Assembly: GCF_000719475.1 (NCBI RefSeq)
Contig: NZ_JOGO01000114.1
Coordinates: 1-11,428, forward strand
DNA: 11,428 bases
From: Streptomyces sp. NRRL F-5630
GTDB taxonomy: Bacteria; Actinomycetota; Actinomycetes; Streptomycetales; Streptomycetaceae
Direction: 5' to 3'
In this document: positions 1-8,435 of the stretch, in pieces
Position numbering within the stretch: the first letter of the stretch is position 1
Layout of the letters: each line of letters starts with the position of its first letter
The notes under the pieces: generated by a model
What the model was told of the DNA's origin: nothing
The model's input: only the letters and a program-made list of their open reading frames with translations
Database searches by the model: none
Program-made: the position numbers and the translations under genes

Positions 1-2
1 CC

Positions 3-11
3 TGCTAACCT
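3..11 (+). promoter_or_regulatory. Possible extended -10 element for rpsO
   Basis: TAACCT at 6-11 fits the actinomycete -10 pattern TAnnnT and is preceded directly by TGC, as in an extended -10. A start near 18 would give rpsO a leader of about 130 nt containing the hairpins listed below. Any -35 lies outside the window. TTGACG at 11-16 resembles a -35, but no TAnnnT lies 16-19 nt after it. This is pattern matching only. Confidence 0.25.
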
Positions 12-35
12 TGACGACGGCCGTATGTGTACGCC

Positions 36-115
36 CTCCCGGAATCTCTGGGAGCAGCGCCCAGCGTGCCCCGCCTCCCGAGTAACGGAAGCTCCCCGGC
101 GATGCAGACCCGGGG
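36..115 (+). promoter_or_regulatory. Structured rpsO leader (two hairpins)
   Basis: Two stems are visible ahead of rpsO. One pairs 36-42 with 48-54 (7 bp including one G-U, five-base loop AATCT). The other pairs CCCCGG (94-99) with CCGGGG (110-115) around a ten-base loop. Autogenous control by S15 binding its own leader is known in several bacterial phyla, so a regulatory leader is plausible. I cannot match these stems to a defined S15-binding fold. Confidence 0.35.
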
Positions 116-150
116 CACTCGGTGGCTCATTGGATTCACTAGGAGATCGC

Positions 151-438
151 GTGTCGCTCGACGCCGCCACGAAGAAGCAGATCATGGGCGAGTTCGCCAC
201 CAAGGAGGGTGACACCGGTTCTCCCGAGGTGCAGGTCGCTCTGCTCTCGCGCCGGATCTCGGACCTGACCGAGCACCTCAAGACGCACAAGCACGACCAC
301 CACTCCCGTCGTGGCCTGCTGATTCTGGTCGGCCAGCGCCGCCGGCTGCTCCAGTACCTGGCCAAGAAGGACATCGCGCGCTTCCGTGTGCTCGTCGAGC
401 GCCTCGGCATCCGCCGCGGTGCGGCGGGCGCCCGCTGA
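151..438 (+). CDS. rpsO: 30S ribosomal protein S15
   Basis: S15 is a primary binder of the central domain of 16S rRNA and helps form the platform of the small subunit. The 95-residue product carries the family signature DTGSPEVQ at about residues 21-28, then the basic helical region with [10 protein letters not shown] at 46-55 and [10 protein letters not shown] at 61-70. The usual length is about 89; the extra residues are a short Gly/Ala/Arg tail after the conserved LGIRR. The GTG start at 151 is chosen because AGGAG (141-145) sits 5 nt upstream and the protein then begins MSLDAA, as I recall for Streptomyces S15. An ATG 126 nt further upstream in the same frame would only add residues unlike S15. 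A hairpin terminator follows and pnp lies downstream, the widespread rpsO-pnp arrangement. Confidence 0.97.
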   Translation: MSLDAATKKQIMGEFATKEGDTGSPEVQVALLSRRISDLTEHLKTHKHDHHSRRGLLILVGQRRRLLQYLAKKDIARFRVLVERLGIRRGAAGAR

Positions 439-448
439 GGTCGTCGTG

Positions 449-486
449 AAGGGAGCGGTTCCCCTGCACAGGGAACCGCTCCTTTT
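449..486 (+). terminator. rpsO terminator/attenuator hairpin with T run
   Basis: GGAGCGGTTCCC (452-463) pairs perfectly with GGGAACCGCTCC (471-482) around a seven-base loop, followed by TTTT (483-486). AA at 449-450 can pair with two of those T's. It begins about 11 nt after the rpsO stop. It looks like a canonical intrinsic terminator, unusual in having a T run among high-GC terminators. In Streptomyces the rpsO-pnp intergenic region is known to be read through and cleaved by RNase III, so this stem may act as a partial terminator and a processing site. Confidence 0.8.
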
Positions 487-494
487 GTCGTACG

Positions 495-523
495 TGCGAC
501 AGGGACCGCTCAGTTTGTAGGCT
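495..523 (+). promoter_or_regulatory. Candidate pnp promoter in the rpsO-pnp gap
   Basis: TAGGCT at 518-523 fits TAnnnT, with a weak TGCGAC at 495-500 as -35 after a 17-nt spacer. It lies just downstream of the rpsO terminator, where an independent pnp promoter would be useful; separate pnp promoters are described in Streptomyces coelicolor. Transcription from here would give pnp a leader of about 470 nt. Confidence 0.35.
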
Positions 524-661
524 GGGCCCCGTAGGCAAACAAATGAACAGGAGAAGCGACTCCACGCCGCCGCCGGTCCTCGGTAGTGGCCCCCGGCAAG
601 GCCCACGGTCCCGCGAGGCCGCGAAGAGCCCGCAGGCCACCAAGGCCCGCGAGGCCGAGCG

Positions 662-695
662 CGGTCCGTACAGCCCGCAAGGCCCGTACGGACCG
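662..695 (+). repeat. 10-bp inverted repeat in pnp leader
   Basis: CGGTCCGTAC (662-671) is exactly complementary in reverse to GTACGGACCG (686-695), leaving a 14-nt loop. In RNA this is a stable stem-loop in the middle of the pnp leader. No T run follows, so it is not an obvious terminator. It could be a processing site or simply structural. Confidence 0.6.
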
Positions 696-780
696 GGCCC
701 ACGGCCCGAGACCGCGAAGCCCCCGGGTGCTTCGATCGAAGACCGGCCAGCAACCAGGAGCCGCTTCTCCACCGGCTGCA

Positions 781-960
781 CCGCGACCCGCCACGGGCGG
801 ACCGCACCCCGCGACCACCACGGTGGCCGCACCCGCGACCCCACGGGGCCGCACCCGCGACCCGCCACGGGCGGACCGCACCCCGCGACCCCCCCCAAGG
901 GGCCGCACCGCGGACTCCCTCCCCGGAGGGCCCCGCACCCCGCGACCCGCCACACGGGCG
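781..960 (+). repeat. Tandem array of about seven small hairpins
   Basis: The octamer CCGCGACC occurs exactly at 781, 809, 833, 855, 883 and 940, with a degenerate copy near 908, so the period is 22-32 bp. After each copy comes a short self-complementary stretch whose bases vary but whose pairing is kept: CCGCC/GGCGG at 788-800 and again at 862-874, CCAC/GTGG at 815-826, a C-run/G-run pair at 839-848 and 893-902, CCCTC/GAGGG at 917-930, and CGCC/GGCG at 948-960. The sequence between units resembles CCGCACCCCGCGA. The array ends 25 nt before the pnp ribosome-binding site. Its function is unknown. Confidence 0.7.
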
Positions 961-999
961 AGGCCGCGCGAAGACGAGACGTAAACGGAGAATCCCCTG

Positions 1000-3212
1000 G
1001 TGGAGAACGAGACCCACTACGCCGAAGCCGTCATCGACAACGGTTCCTTCGGCACCCGCACCATCCGCTTCGAGACGGGCCGCCTCGCCAAGCAGGCCGC
1101 AGGGTCCGCCGTCGCGTACCTGGACGACGAAACGATGGTCCTCTCGGCCACGACCGCGTCCAAGAACCCCAAGGACCAGCTCGACTTCTTCCCCCTCACG
1201 GTGGACGTCGAGGAGCGGATGTACGCGGCCGGCAAGATCCCCGGCTCCTTCTTCCGCCGGGAGGGCCGCCCCTCCGAGGACGCGATCCTCACCTGTCGCC
1301 TGATCGACCGCCCGCTGCGCCCCTCCTTCAAGAAGGGCCTGCGCAACGAGATCCAGGTCGTCGAGACGATCATGGCGCTCAACCCCGATCACCTCTACGA
1401 CGTGGTCGCGATCAACGCCGCCTCCTGCTCCACGCAGCTCGCGGGCCTGCCCTTCTCCGGTCCCATCGGCGGCACCCGCGTCGCCCTCATCAAGGGCCAG
1501 TGGGTCGCCTTCCCGACGCACACCGAGCTTGAGGACGCCGTCTTCGACATGGTCGTCGCCGGTCGCGTCCTGGAGGACGGCGACGTCGCGATCATGATGG
1601 TCGAGGCCGAGGCCACCGAGAAGACGATCCAGCTCGTCGCGGGCGGCGCCGCCGCCCCCACCGAGGAGGTCGTCGCCGCCGGTCTGGAGGCCGCGAAGCC
1701 CTTCATCAAGGTGCTCTGCAAGGCCCAGGCCGACCTCGCCGCGAAGGCCGCGAAGGCGACCGGCGAGTTCCCGATCTTCCTGGACTTCCAGGACGACGTG
1801 TACGAGGCGCTCACCGCCGCCGTGCGCGGCGAGCTCGCCCAGGCGCTCACCATCGCGGGCAAGCAGGAGCGCGAGGCCGAGCTGGACCGCGTCAAGGGCC
1901 TCGCCGCCGAGAAGCTGCTCCCGCAGTTCGAGGGCCGCGAGAAGGAGATCTCCGCCGCCTACCGCGCCCTCACCAAGGCCGTGGTCCGCGAGCGCGTGAT
2001 CCGCGACAAGAAGCGCATCGACGGCCGCGGCGTCACCGACATCCGCACCCTGGCCGCCGAGGTCGAGGCGATCCCGCGGGTCCACGGCTCGGCGCTCTTC
2101 GAGCGCGGCGAGACGCAGATCCTCGGCGTCACGACGCTCAACATGCTCCGCATGGAGCAGCAGCTGGACACCCTCTCCCCGGTGACCCGCAAGCGCTATA
2201 TGCACAACTACAACTTCCCGCCGTACTCCACCGGCGAGACCGGCCGCGTCGGCTCCCCCAAGCGCCGCGAGATCGGCCACGGCGCCCTCGCCGAGCGCGC
2301 CCTCGTGCCCGTCCTGCCGACGCGTGAGGAGTTCCCCTACGCGATCCGCCAGGTCTCCGAGGCGCTCGGCTCCAACGGCTCGACGTCCATGGGCTCGGTC
2401 TGCGCCTCGACCATGTCGCTCCTGAACGCCGGTGTGCCCCTCAAGGCCCCCGTCGCCGGTATCGCCATGGGCCTCATCTCCGAGAAGCAGGGCGGCGAGA
2501 CGCACTACGTCACGCTGACCGACATCCTCGGTGCCGAGGACGCCTTCGGCGACATGGACTTCAAGGTCGCCGGTACGAAGGAGTTCGTCACCGCGCTCCA
2601 GCTCGACACCAAGCTCGACGGCATCCCCGCCTCGGTCCTGGCCGCCGCGCTGAAGCAGGCCCGGGACGCCCGCCTCCACATCCTCGACGTGATGATGGAA
2701 GCGATCGACACCCCGGACGAGATGTCCCCCAACGCCCCGCGGATCATCACCGTGAAGATCCCCGTGGACAAGATCGGTGAGGTCATCGGCCCCAAGGGCA
2801 AGATGATCAACCAGATCCAGGAGGACACCGGCGCCGAGATCACGATCGAGGACGACGGCACCATCTACATCGGTGCCGCCGACGGCCCGGCCGCCGAGGC
2901 CGCCCGCACCACGATCAACAGCATCGCCAACCCGACGATGCCGGAGGTCGGCGAGCGCTACCTGGGCACGGTCGTGAAGACCACGACCTTCGGCGCGTTC
3001 GTCTCGCTGCTCCCCGGCAAGGACGGCCTGCTGCACATCTCGCAGATCCGCAAGCTCGCCGGCGGCAAGCGCGTGGAGAACGTCGAGGACGTCCTCGGTG
3101 TGGGCCAGAAGGTCCAGGTCGAGATCGCCGAGATCGACTCGCGCGGCAAGCTCTCCCTCATCCCGGTCGTCGAGGGCGAGGACGGCGACGAGAAGAAGGA
3201 CGACACGGACAA

Positions 3213-3216
<4 letters not shown>
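1000..3216 (+). CDS. pnp: Polynucleotide phosphorylase (PNPase)
   Basis: PNPase degrades RNA 3'-to-5' by phosphorolysis, releasing nucleoside diphosphates, and can add 3' tails in the reverse reaction. In Streptomyces it is thought to do much of the RNA tailing, and it was once named guanosine pentaphosphate synthetase. The 738 residues show the standard order: first RNase PH domain (about 10-150, with the GRPSEDAIL stretch near 89-97), a helical linker, second RNase PH domain (about 335-570), KH domain (about 580-640, GPKG loop at 597-600) and S1 domain (about 650-725, starting GERYLGTVV). D514, D520 and K522 in the [10 protein letters not shown] stretch match the catalytic D486, D492 and K494 of the E. 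coli enzyme. The tail is acidic and lysine-rich. GTG at 1000 follows ACGGAG (985-990) by 9 nt. The stop overlaps the next gene. Confidence 0.97.
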
Positions 3217-5575
<2,359 letters not shown>

Positions 5576-5585
5576 GCGGAACCCG

Positions 5586-6059
5586 ATGCGCGCCAAACTG
5601 ACCTACGCGGTCACCGCCCTCGTCCTCGTCTTCTACTTCGTCCTCGCGGGCGACCGCGGCATCCTGCTCATCCGGCAGGGCACCGCCATCACCGTGCTCT
5701 TCGGCGTCGCGGTGCTGATCCTCCCGCTCATCGGCGCCTGGTTCCTGTGGCAGAACACGCGCTTCGTGACGCGCGCCAACGCCCTGGCCGCCGCGCTCGA
5801 CGCCGAGGGGGGCCTCCCGCCCGACGAGCTGAAGCGGACGCCCTCGGGCCGCATCGACCGCGCGTCGGCCGACGCCGTCTTCGCGCGCCGCAAGGCCGAG
5901 ACGGAGGACCACCCCGACGACTGGCGCTGCTGGTTCCGCCTCGCCGTCGCCTACCAGGACGCCCGCGACACCCCCCGCGCCCGCAAGGCCATGCAGCACG
6001 CCCTGCGCCTGAACGACAGGGAGCGGGCCGCCGCACCGTCGCCCGCCCCGCGCGACTGA
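5586..6059 (+). CDS. Small membrane protein with TPR-like C-terminus
   Basis: I do not recognise a named family. The 157-residue product has two hydrophobic segments, about 5-21 and 33-55, with only a short charged turn between them. A soluble part follows. Residues 111-143 (beginning DDWRCWFRLA, with alanine and arginine spaced as in a helical pair) look like one tetratricopeptide-type repeat, so the soluble domain may bind another protein. The two hydrophobic segments suggest a hairpin anchor with both ends on the same side. ATG at 5586 follows the dapB stop by 10 nt, with only the weak GCGGA (5576-5580) as ribosome-binding site, consistent with translation coupled to dapB. Homologues in this position are, from memory, annotated as hypothetical in Streptomyces. 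A strong hairpin 70 nt downstream ends the unit. Confidence 0.82.
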   Translation: MRAKLTYAVTALVLVFYFVLAGDRGILLIRQGTAITVLFGVAVLILPLIGAWFLWQNTRFVTRANALAAALDAEGGLPPDELKRTPSGRIDRASADAVFARRKAETEDHPDDWRCWFRLAVAYQDARDTPRARKAMQHALRLNDRERAAAPSPAPRD

Positions 6060-6129
6060 CAGCGACTGACACGGAGCGGAACGGCGCGGGCTCGGGACGA
6101 CGCGGAACAGCGCGGGCGCGCGACGACAC

Positions 6130-6170
6130 GAGAGGGGCGGGCGGCACGTCGCGTGCCGCCCGCCCCTCTC
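6130..6170. terminator. Bidirectional terminator, 19-bp perfect stem
   Basis: The 19 bases at 6130-6148 are perfectly complementary in reverse to 6152-6170, with only TCG (6149-6151) as loop. It stands between two convergent genes, 71 nt from the plus-strand stop and 43 nt from the minus-strand stop, so it probably ends transcripts from both sides. No T run is present, as is common for Streptomyces terminators. Confidence 0.85.
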
Positions 6171-6212
6171 CTCCAGGTCCTCTCGGCAACGGGTACGGGG
6201 GTACGAGCCGCC

Positions 6213-6800
6213 TCAGCGCCGCCCGGCCGCCTCGCCCGTCACGTACTCGTCCGCCCACGCCTCCAGCGTGTCCGCCGCGCGCTCGAAGCCCTCGGCGCGC
6301 GAGAGGAAGTCCGCGCTGTGGTCCGTGAGCAGCGGTCCCGCGACGCTCTGCCGCCGCGACGTCAGCACGACGGCCTGCCCCTGCACGCTGCGCGGCAGCC
6401 CCAGGACCCGCACCGGCTGCTGCACGGTGCGCACCGCGCTCACCTGGCCCCAGGGATACGTGTGCGTGCGCAGGAAACCGGTACGGCGCACGCCGCGCGC
6501 GCTCACCCAGGCCCCCATCCGCAGCCCGCGCAGCGCGCCCCCTATCAGGAGCGCCGCGAAGATCACCGAGGCGAACGCACCGCTCGCGTTCTTGGCGAGA
6601 CCTATCACGAGCGCGGCCACGAGCACGAAGGACGCGAGGAGCAGGATGAGCGCGGCGAGCGCCACGCGCCAGGGCCCGGGGCGGTACGGGCGACGCCACA
6701 CCTCGCGGTCGTGGTACGGCAGCGCGACGTCGTCGGCGCCCTCCTCGAAAGTGCGGTCCGCCGTCAGGAAGGGCAGGGGCACGACTGTTTCCTCACTCAT
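6213..6800 (-). CDS. Membrane protein with bacterial PH-like domain
   Basis: The product (195 residues from ATG) has an acidic N-terminus, two hydrophobic segments at about 45-67 and 72-92, then a soluble domain. Residues 93-150 (GAWVSARGVRRTGFLRTH, then the PWGQV turn) resemble the actinobacterial PH-like domain family often called bPH_6, in which a short beta segment after two helices carries xxGV and PWxxV motifs. No function is established. Start choice is uncertain. The ATG at 6800 has no usable ribosome-binding site, whereas the in-frame GTG at codon 7 (6782-6780) has GAGGAA 6 nt upstream, which would give 189 residues. It converges on the dapB unit through the 19-bp hairpin and lies downstream of the 79-aa minus-strand gene, from which a separate hairpin isolates it. 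Confidence 0.85.
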   Translation of the reverse strand: MSEETVVPLPFLTADRTFEEGADDVALPYHDREVWRRPYRPGPWRVALAALILLLASFVLVAALVIGLAKNASGAFASVIFAALLIGGALRGLRMGAWVSARGVRRTGFLRTHTYPWGQVSAVRTVQQPVRVLGLPRSVQGQAVVLTSRRQSVAGPLLTDHSADFLSRAEGFERAADTLEAWADEYVTGEAAGRR

Positions 6801-6846
6801 TCCGCGCGCACAGGGAGTGTGCCAGGGGGCTGTGAGCGGTGAGGCT

Positions 6847-6886
6847 ACAGAGACCCCCGGCGGTTCACCACTCCGGGGGTCTCTGT
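6847..6886 (-). terminator. 14-bp hairpin, end of the 79-aa gene
   Basis: ACAGAGACCCCCGG (6847-6860) pairs perfectly with CCGGGGGTCTCTGT (6873-6886) around a 12-nt loop. It is 49 nt beyond the stop of the minus-strand small gene and 46 nt ahead of the start of the next minus-strand gene. That position suggests a terminator between the two, leaving little room (6801-6846) for a promoter of the PH-domain gene. Confidence 0.7.
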
Positions 6887-6935
6887 GGGCGGTTGTGCGA
6901 ATCCCCGCACAGCGGGCGCGAACAGGCGAAGCGGA

Positions 6936-7175
6936 TCAGCGGGGATCGGACGCCTCGGAGTGCTGCGTGTGCTGCGGGGCCGTCTGCCCGGAGAGGGCCG
7001 GGAGGCCGAAGAGCAGGCTGCCCACGAGGCCGCCGACCACGGTCAGCCCCACGAGCGTGTGCACAAGGAGCTGGCCCCGGTCGGCCCGCTCGCGGGGCGG
7101 GGGCTCGACGTTGCTGCGGTACTTCTCCGCATCGGCCAGGAAGGCGAAGGGAACAGGCTCACGCCGCCGGAACAT
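6936..7175 (-). CDS. Small single-pass membrane protein, unknown function
   Basis: This 79-residue hypothetical protein has a basic start (MFRRREPVPF), a polar stretch with AEKYR and a proline-rich PPPRER, one hydrophobic helix at about 36-60, and a polar tail rich in Thr, Gln and His. A single-pass protein with a cytoplasmic N-terminus is the simplest topology, by the positive-inside rule. The ATG at 7175-7173 is chosen because AGGAGAAG lies about 8 nt upstream on the minus strand (plus-strand 7184-7191). The frame stays open to an ATG at 7283, but the added 36 residues have no ribosome-binding site and an unrelated composition. The gene is divergent from thyX, sharing a 265-nt intergenic region. 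I recognise no family. Confidence 0.72.
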   Translation of the reverse strand: MFRRREPVPFAFLADAEKYRSNVEPPPRERADRGQLLVHTLVGLTVVGGLVGSLLFGLPALSGQTAPQHTQHSEASDPR

Positions 7176-7251
7176 GGAAAGCGCTTCTCCTAGGAAACTC
7201 GTCGTGGACGGGTGCGGACTGTCCGGAAAGAAGTCGGAAAACCCGCATATC

Positions 7252-7257
7252 AGATTA
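7252..7257 (-). promoter_or_regulatory. Possible -10 for the 79-aa gene
   Basis: On the minus strand TAATCT (7257-7252) fits TAnnnT, about 77 nt before the chosen ATG. A poor TGTTCG lies 17 nt upstream of it as -35. Weak evidence. Confidence 0.25.
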
Positions 7258-7296
7258 CGGCGTCCGTGTGCTTCCGAACACATCGGCCCTACTCGT

Positions 7297-7319
7297 ACAG
7301 ACGCGTGGGAGGCGTCTGT
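7297..7319. repeat. 8-bp inverted repeat in divergent region
   Basis: ACAGACGC (7297-7304) and GCGTCTGT (7312-7319) are exact reverse complements around the seven bases GTGGGAG. The repeat sits between the probable promoters of the divergent small gene and thyX. It could be an operator for a dimeric regulator. Confidence 0.45.
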
Positions 7320-7379
7320 GGTGCCCGTATTGGCGAGCTTCCGCGAAAAATGTCACGAGAGACCTCCCCTCGGAGGAGT

Positions 7380-7400
7380 GTCCGTGCCGGACCGTAGAGT
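7380..7400 (+). promoter_or_regulatory. Candidate thyX promoter with overlapping dyad
   Basis: TAGAGT at 7395-7400 matches TAnnnT and would start transcription near 7407, giving a leader of about 35 nt. No good TTGAC-like -35 is present at 17-18 nt. Instead the dyad GTCCG-TGC-CGGAC (7380-7392) fills the spacer, which would suit a repressor or activator. Confidence 0.4.
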
Positions 7401-7440
7401 GGGCGCCGCCCCGACGAAGCGACTGGAAGGACCACCGCCG

Positions 7441-8193
7441 GTGACCGAGACCTCTCAGGTGACCCCCGCCGAGACCGTCAAGCCCACGTTCCGCAGCGAG
7501 ATCACGGTGGAGCTGGTCAAGCACGCCGCCTCGGACCAGGACGTGCTGTGGGCCGCGCGGGTCTCCACGGCGGGCGAGCAGTCGCTCGACGAGCTCAAGA
7601 AGGACCCCGAGCGGTCGAAGGGCCTGATCAACTACCTCATGCGGGACCGCCACGGCAGCCCCTTCGAGCACAACTCCATGACGTTCTTCGTCAGCGCCCC
7701 GATCTTCGTCTTCCGGGAGTTCATGCGCCACCGCGTCGGCTGGTCCTACAACGAGGAGTCCGGCCGCTACCGGGAGCTCCAGCCCGTCTTCTACGTGCCG
7801 GGTCCCGAGCGCAAGCTCGTCCAGGAGGGCCGGCCGGGCAAGTACGTCTTCGTCGACGGCACCCCCGAGCAGCACGCCCTGACCGAGCGCTCGATGCGGG
7901 AGTCCTACCGGCAGGCGTACGAGACGTACCAGGAGATGCTGGCGGCCGGCGTCGCCCGCGAGGTCGCTCGCGCGGTCCTCCCGGTCGGCCTCTACTCCTC
8001 GATGTACGCGACGTGCAACGCGCGCTCGCTCATGCACTTCCTCGGCCTGCGCACGCAGCACGAACTCGCGAAGGTGCCGAGCTTCCCGCAGCGCGAGATC
8101 GAGATGGTCGGCGAGCGGATGGAGGAGCTGTGGGCGGGGCTCATGCCGCTCACCCATGCGGCCTTCAACAAGAACGGCCGCATGGCCCCCTGA
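7441..8193 (+). CDS. thyX: FAD-dependent thymidylate synthase ThyX
   Basis: ThyX makes dTMP from dUMP using methylene-tetrahydrofolate and NADPH with bound FAD, and is unrelated to ThyA. The 250 residues carry the defining motif: R96-H97-R98, then eight residues, then S107 in NEESGRY. HGSPFEH at 71-77 supplies the conserved histidine/FAD contact region. NARSL at 193-197 with R204 (FLGLR) provides nucleotide-binding and catalytic residues near the C-terminus. The spacing in the ThyX motif is the eight-residue form, not the seven seen in, for example, Mycobacterium. GTG at 7441 follows GGAAGGA (7425-7431) by 9 nt. The reading frame is open far upstream without a start that has a ribosome-binding site. 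Its neighbours are a divergent membrane-protein gene and dapA. A hairpin starts at its stop codon. Confidence 0.97.
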   Translation: MTETSQVTPAETVKPTFRSEITVELVKHAASDQDVLWAARVSTAGEQSLDELKKDPERSKGLINYLMRDRHGSPFEHNSMTFFVSAPIFVFREFMRHRVGWSYNEESGRYRELQPVFYVPGPERKLVQEGRPGKYVFVDGTPEQHALTERSMRESYRQAYETYQEMLAAGVAREVARAVLPVGLYSSMYATCNARSLMHFLGLRTQHELAKVPSFPQREIEMVGERMEELWAGLMPLTHAAFNKNGRMAP

Positions 8194-8227
8194 GCCCCTC
8201 GCGAGCGCGTGCGGGGGCGGGGCTCGG
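8190..8227 (+). terminator. thyX terminator hairpin overlapping the stop
   Basis: GAGCCCC (8192-8198), which includes two bases of the TGA stop, pairs with GGGGCTC (8219-8225), extendable to C8190-G8227 through a T-G pair. The 20-nt interior is itself GC rich and can pair alternatively. No T run follows. Confidence 0.55.
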
Positions 8228-8273
8228 AAGAGGAGCGGGCACACATGTGCGGGCCGGAGGGAAGGTGTCCGGA

Positions 8274-8303
8274 TTGCGGCTTTTCCTGTGGTTCAACTAG
8301 CCT
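8274..8303 (+). promoter_or_regulatory. dapA upstream promoter
   Basis: TTGCGG (8274-8279), an 18-nt spacer and TAGCCT (8298-8303) make a good vegetative-type (HrdB-like) actinomycete promoter. It sits after the thyX terminator and about 130 nt before dapA. Initiation would fall near 8310, just before the hairpin at 8315-8352. Confidence 0.55.
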
Positions 8304-8314
8304 GGCCGCACGGG

Positions 8315-8352
8315 CCCGGCGCCGCGTGAACCCCCGAGCGCGCGGCGCCGGG
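8315..8352 (+). promoter_or_regulatory. 12-bp hairpin in dapA leader
   Basis: CCCGGCGCCGCG (8315-8326) pairs perfectly with CGCGGCGCCGGG (8341-8352), with a 14-nt loop that can gain a T-G and a G-C pair. If transcription starts near 8310 it forms the very 5' end of the dapA transcript. It could stabilise that RNA, cause early termination, or end read-through from thyX. Confidence 0.55.
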
Positions 8353-8422
8353 TTCCTCTGAGCCGACGCCCCGTCCCACGCGCCGCGACGCCCCGAGGGC
8401 GGGAGCGGAGCCGAGCACCGAG

Positions 8423-8428
8423 TAGCGT
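8423..8428 (+). promoter_or_regulatory. -10 element placed for a leaderless dapA mRNA
   Basis: TAGCGT ends 7 nt before the dapA ATG (8436), so initiation would fall at or next to the A of the start codon. No Shine-Dalgarno sequence is found in the 15 nt upstream of that ATG. Leaderless mRNAs with this geometry are common in Streptomyces. A convincing -35 is absent. Confidence 0.5.
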
Positions 8429-8435
8429 GTTACCC

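Larger units (their letters stand above)
524..999 (+). other. Long non-coding pnp leader region
   Basis: This gap before pnp holds no convincing gene. The open frames crossing it lack a ribosome-binding site, run into pnp in another frame, and encode Pro/Arg/Gly-rich sequence typical of random high-GC DNA. It does hold an inverted repeat at 662-695, the ten-base palindrome TTCGATCGAA at 731-740, and a hairpin array at 781-960. The pnp ribosome-binding site ACGGAG is at 985-990. I infer a long structured 5' untranslated region. Confidence 0.6.

Noticed and set aside
25..150. N-terminal extension of S15 to an upstream ATG
   Set aside because: S15 does not carry such an extension; the GTG at 151 has a proper ribosome-binding site and gives the family N-terminus.
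781..960. CRISPR array
   Set aside because: The repeats are only about 8 bp and irregularly spaced, the spacers are self-complementary and similar to each other, and no cas genes are nearby.
543..1532. Plus-strand frame running from the intergenic gap into pnp
   Set aside because: It lacks a ribosome-binding site, overlaps pnp out of frame, and has Pro/Arg/His-rich composition from the repeat array.
6847..6886. tRNA or small RNA gene at the 14-bp stem
   Set aside because: It is a single hairpin without cloverleaf arms or a T-loop sequence; a terminator explains its position.
7176..7283. Longer version (115 residues) of the small minus-strand membrane protein
   Set aside because: There is no ribosome-binding site at the upstream ATG, while the ATG at 7175 has AGGAGAAG.
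8304..8435. Lysine riboswitch or other metabolite sensor ahead of dapA
   Set aside because: The leader is too short and has only one simple hairpin; no lysine-aptamer features are visible.
8427..8435. GTG start three codons upstream for dapA
   Set aside because: It has no ribosome-binding site, would include a TTA codon, and overlaps the -10 element; ATG 8436 fits the family start.
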